Assembly: GCA_944372275.1 (NCBI GenBank)
Contig: CALVYO010000030.1
Span: 1 to 12,746, forward strand
Direction: 5' to 3'
Source of the DNA: an uncultured Bacilli bacterium
GTDB taxonomy: Bacteria > Bacillota_I > Bacilli_A > RF39 > UBA660
Length of the DNA stretch: 12,746 bases
How positions within the stretch are numbered: the first letter of the stretch is position 1; the number at the start of each line of letters is the position of its first letter. Position numbers and translations under genes: made by a program. The notes beneath the pieces were generated by a model. It was not told the DNA's origin and ran no database searches. It saw only the letters and a list, made by a program, of their open reading frames with translations. Shown one piece after another: positions 12,676 through 12,746 of this stretch.

Positions 12676-12710
12676 CTATAAATTTACTTTAGTTTTTTTT
12701 AAAAATATAG

Positions 12711-12716
12711 TATAAT
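12711..12716 (+). promoter_or_regulatory. -10 element of the gene entering at the right edge
   Basis: TATAAT (12711-12716) lies 5 nt before AGGTGAG (12722-12728), the same compact layout as elsewhere in the window. No -35 is evident at normal spacing; it is divergent from the toxin promoter. Confidence 0.45.
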
Positions 12717-12732
12717 TAAGTAGGTGAGAGGT

Positions 12733-12746
12733 ATGGTATATTTATT
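12733..12746 (+). CDS. Start of a gene cut by the right window edge
   Basis: ATG 12733 is preceded by AGGTGAGAGG (12722-12731) and the compact -10. Only MVYL is visible, so nothing can be said about the product. The start is supported by SD and promoter placement alone. Confidence 0.5.

Larger units (their letters stand above)
12317..12732. other. 416-nt region without a conventional gene, holding a candidate type I toxin-antitoxin module
   Basis: This stretch contains two face-to-face perfect consensus promoters, a shared bidirectional hairpin, a short + strand RNA, a 22-codon hydrophobic ORF on the - strand with an overlapping 41-codon ORF, and the promoter of the next + strand gene. The parts are listed separately. 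Confidence 0.7.

Noticed and set aside
1..12746. Code 4 (TGA read as Trp)
   Set aside because: No main gene ends in TGA, which raised the question, but Trp codons are TGG throughout and no conserved Trp is encoded by TGA; low TGA use fits AT bias.
1..12746. tRNA, rRNA, insertion sequences or phage attachment sites
   Set aside because: No cloverleaf with a TTCGA-type loop, rRNA segment, transposase frame or matching terminal repeats was seen.

Overview
The window is strongly AT-rich DNA (G+C not computed, but A/T dominates every third codon position). It carries Firmicute-type genes with strong AGGAGG-type Shine-Dalgarno (SD) sites. Tryptophan is encoded by TGG, and all fifteen complete main genes end in TAA or TAG, which fits code 11 with little use of TGA. 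The truB / short gene / rpsO / pnp order, the OmpR-type two-component pair and the flavin-based extracytoplasmic electron-transfer genes suggest a low-GC Firmicute (Bacilli/Erysipelotrichia or a related uncultured gut lineage). I cannot name a species.

Left part (1-4711, + strand): the 3' part of truB, an unrecognised 164-aa gene where ribF often sits, rpsO behind a structured leader, pnp, and an unrecognised 275-aa gene. This is the translation/RNA-decay block. It ends against a convergent HIT-family gene on the - strand (4712-5071), and a bidirectional hairpin lies inside both coding ends.

Middle (5291-8778, + strand): a stand-alone class-V cysteine desulfurase, then a flavinylation-linked electron-transfer cluster. 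The cluster has a lipoprotein ApbE (FMN transferase, FmnB-like), a NusG-domain-II protein (EetA-like), a Gx-transporter membrane protein (EetB-like) and a small lipoprotein with one FMN-binding domain (PplA-like). Ndh2 and the demethylmenaquinone genes known from Listeria are not in the window. An OmpR-family response regulator and a sensor histidine kinase follow (8850-10869) and may control the cluster. Next come a Bax-inhibitor-1/YetJ-like membrane protein and a soluble HExxH metalloprotease-like protein.

Right end (12317-12746): this region holds no ordinary gene, but it has two perfect sigma-A consensus promoters (TTGACA-17-TATAAT) on opposite strands that face each other. The - strand promoter leads to a 22-residue hydrophobic peptide ORF. 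The + strand promoter leads to a short RNA, and both transcripts run into one shared GC-containing hairpin. This is the layout of a type I toxin-antitoxin module whose RNAs overlap at their 3' ends. It also has a 9-nt 5'/3' complementarity in the toxin mRNA and an overlapping upstream ORF, both reminiscent of hok/mok. I regard it as the most interesting locus here. A further + strand gene begins at 12733 and runs out of the window.

A window-wide feature is compact gene junctions: a hairpin with a T-run often stands just ahead of a TATAAT that lies only 5-8 nt before the next SD. Only rpsO and the cysteine desulfurase have long (about 78-nt) leaders, and both leaders show structure.
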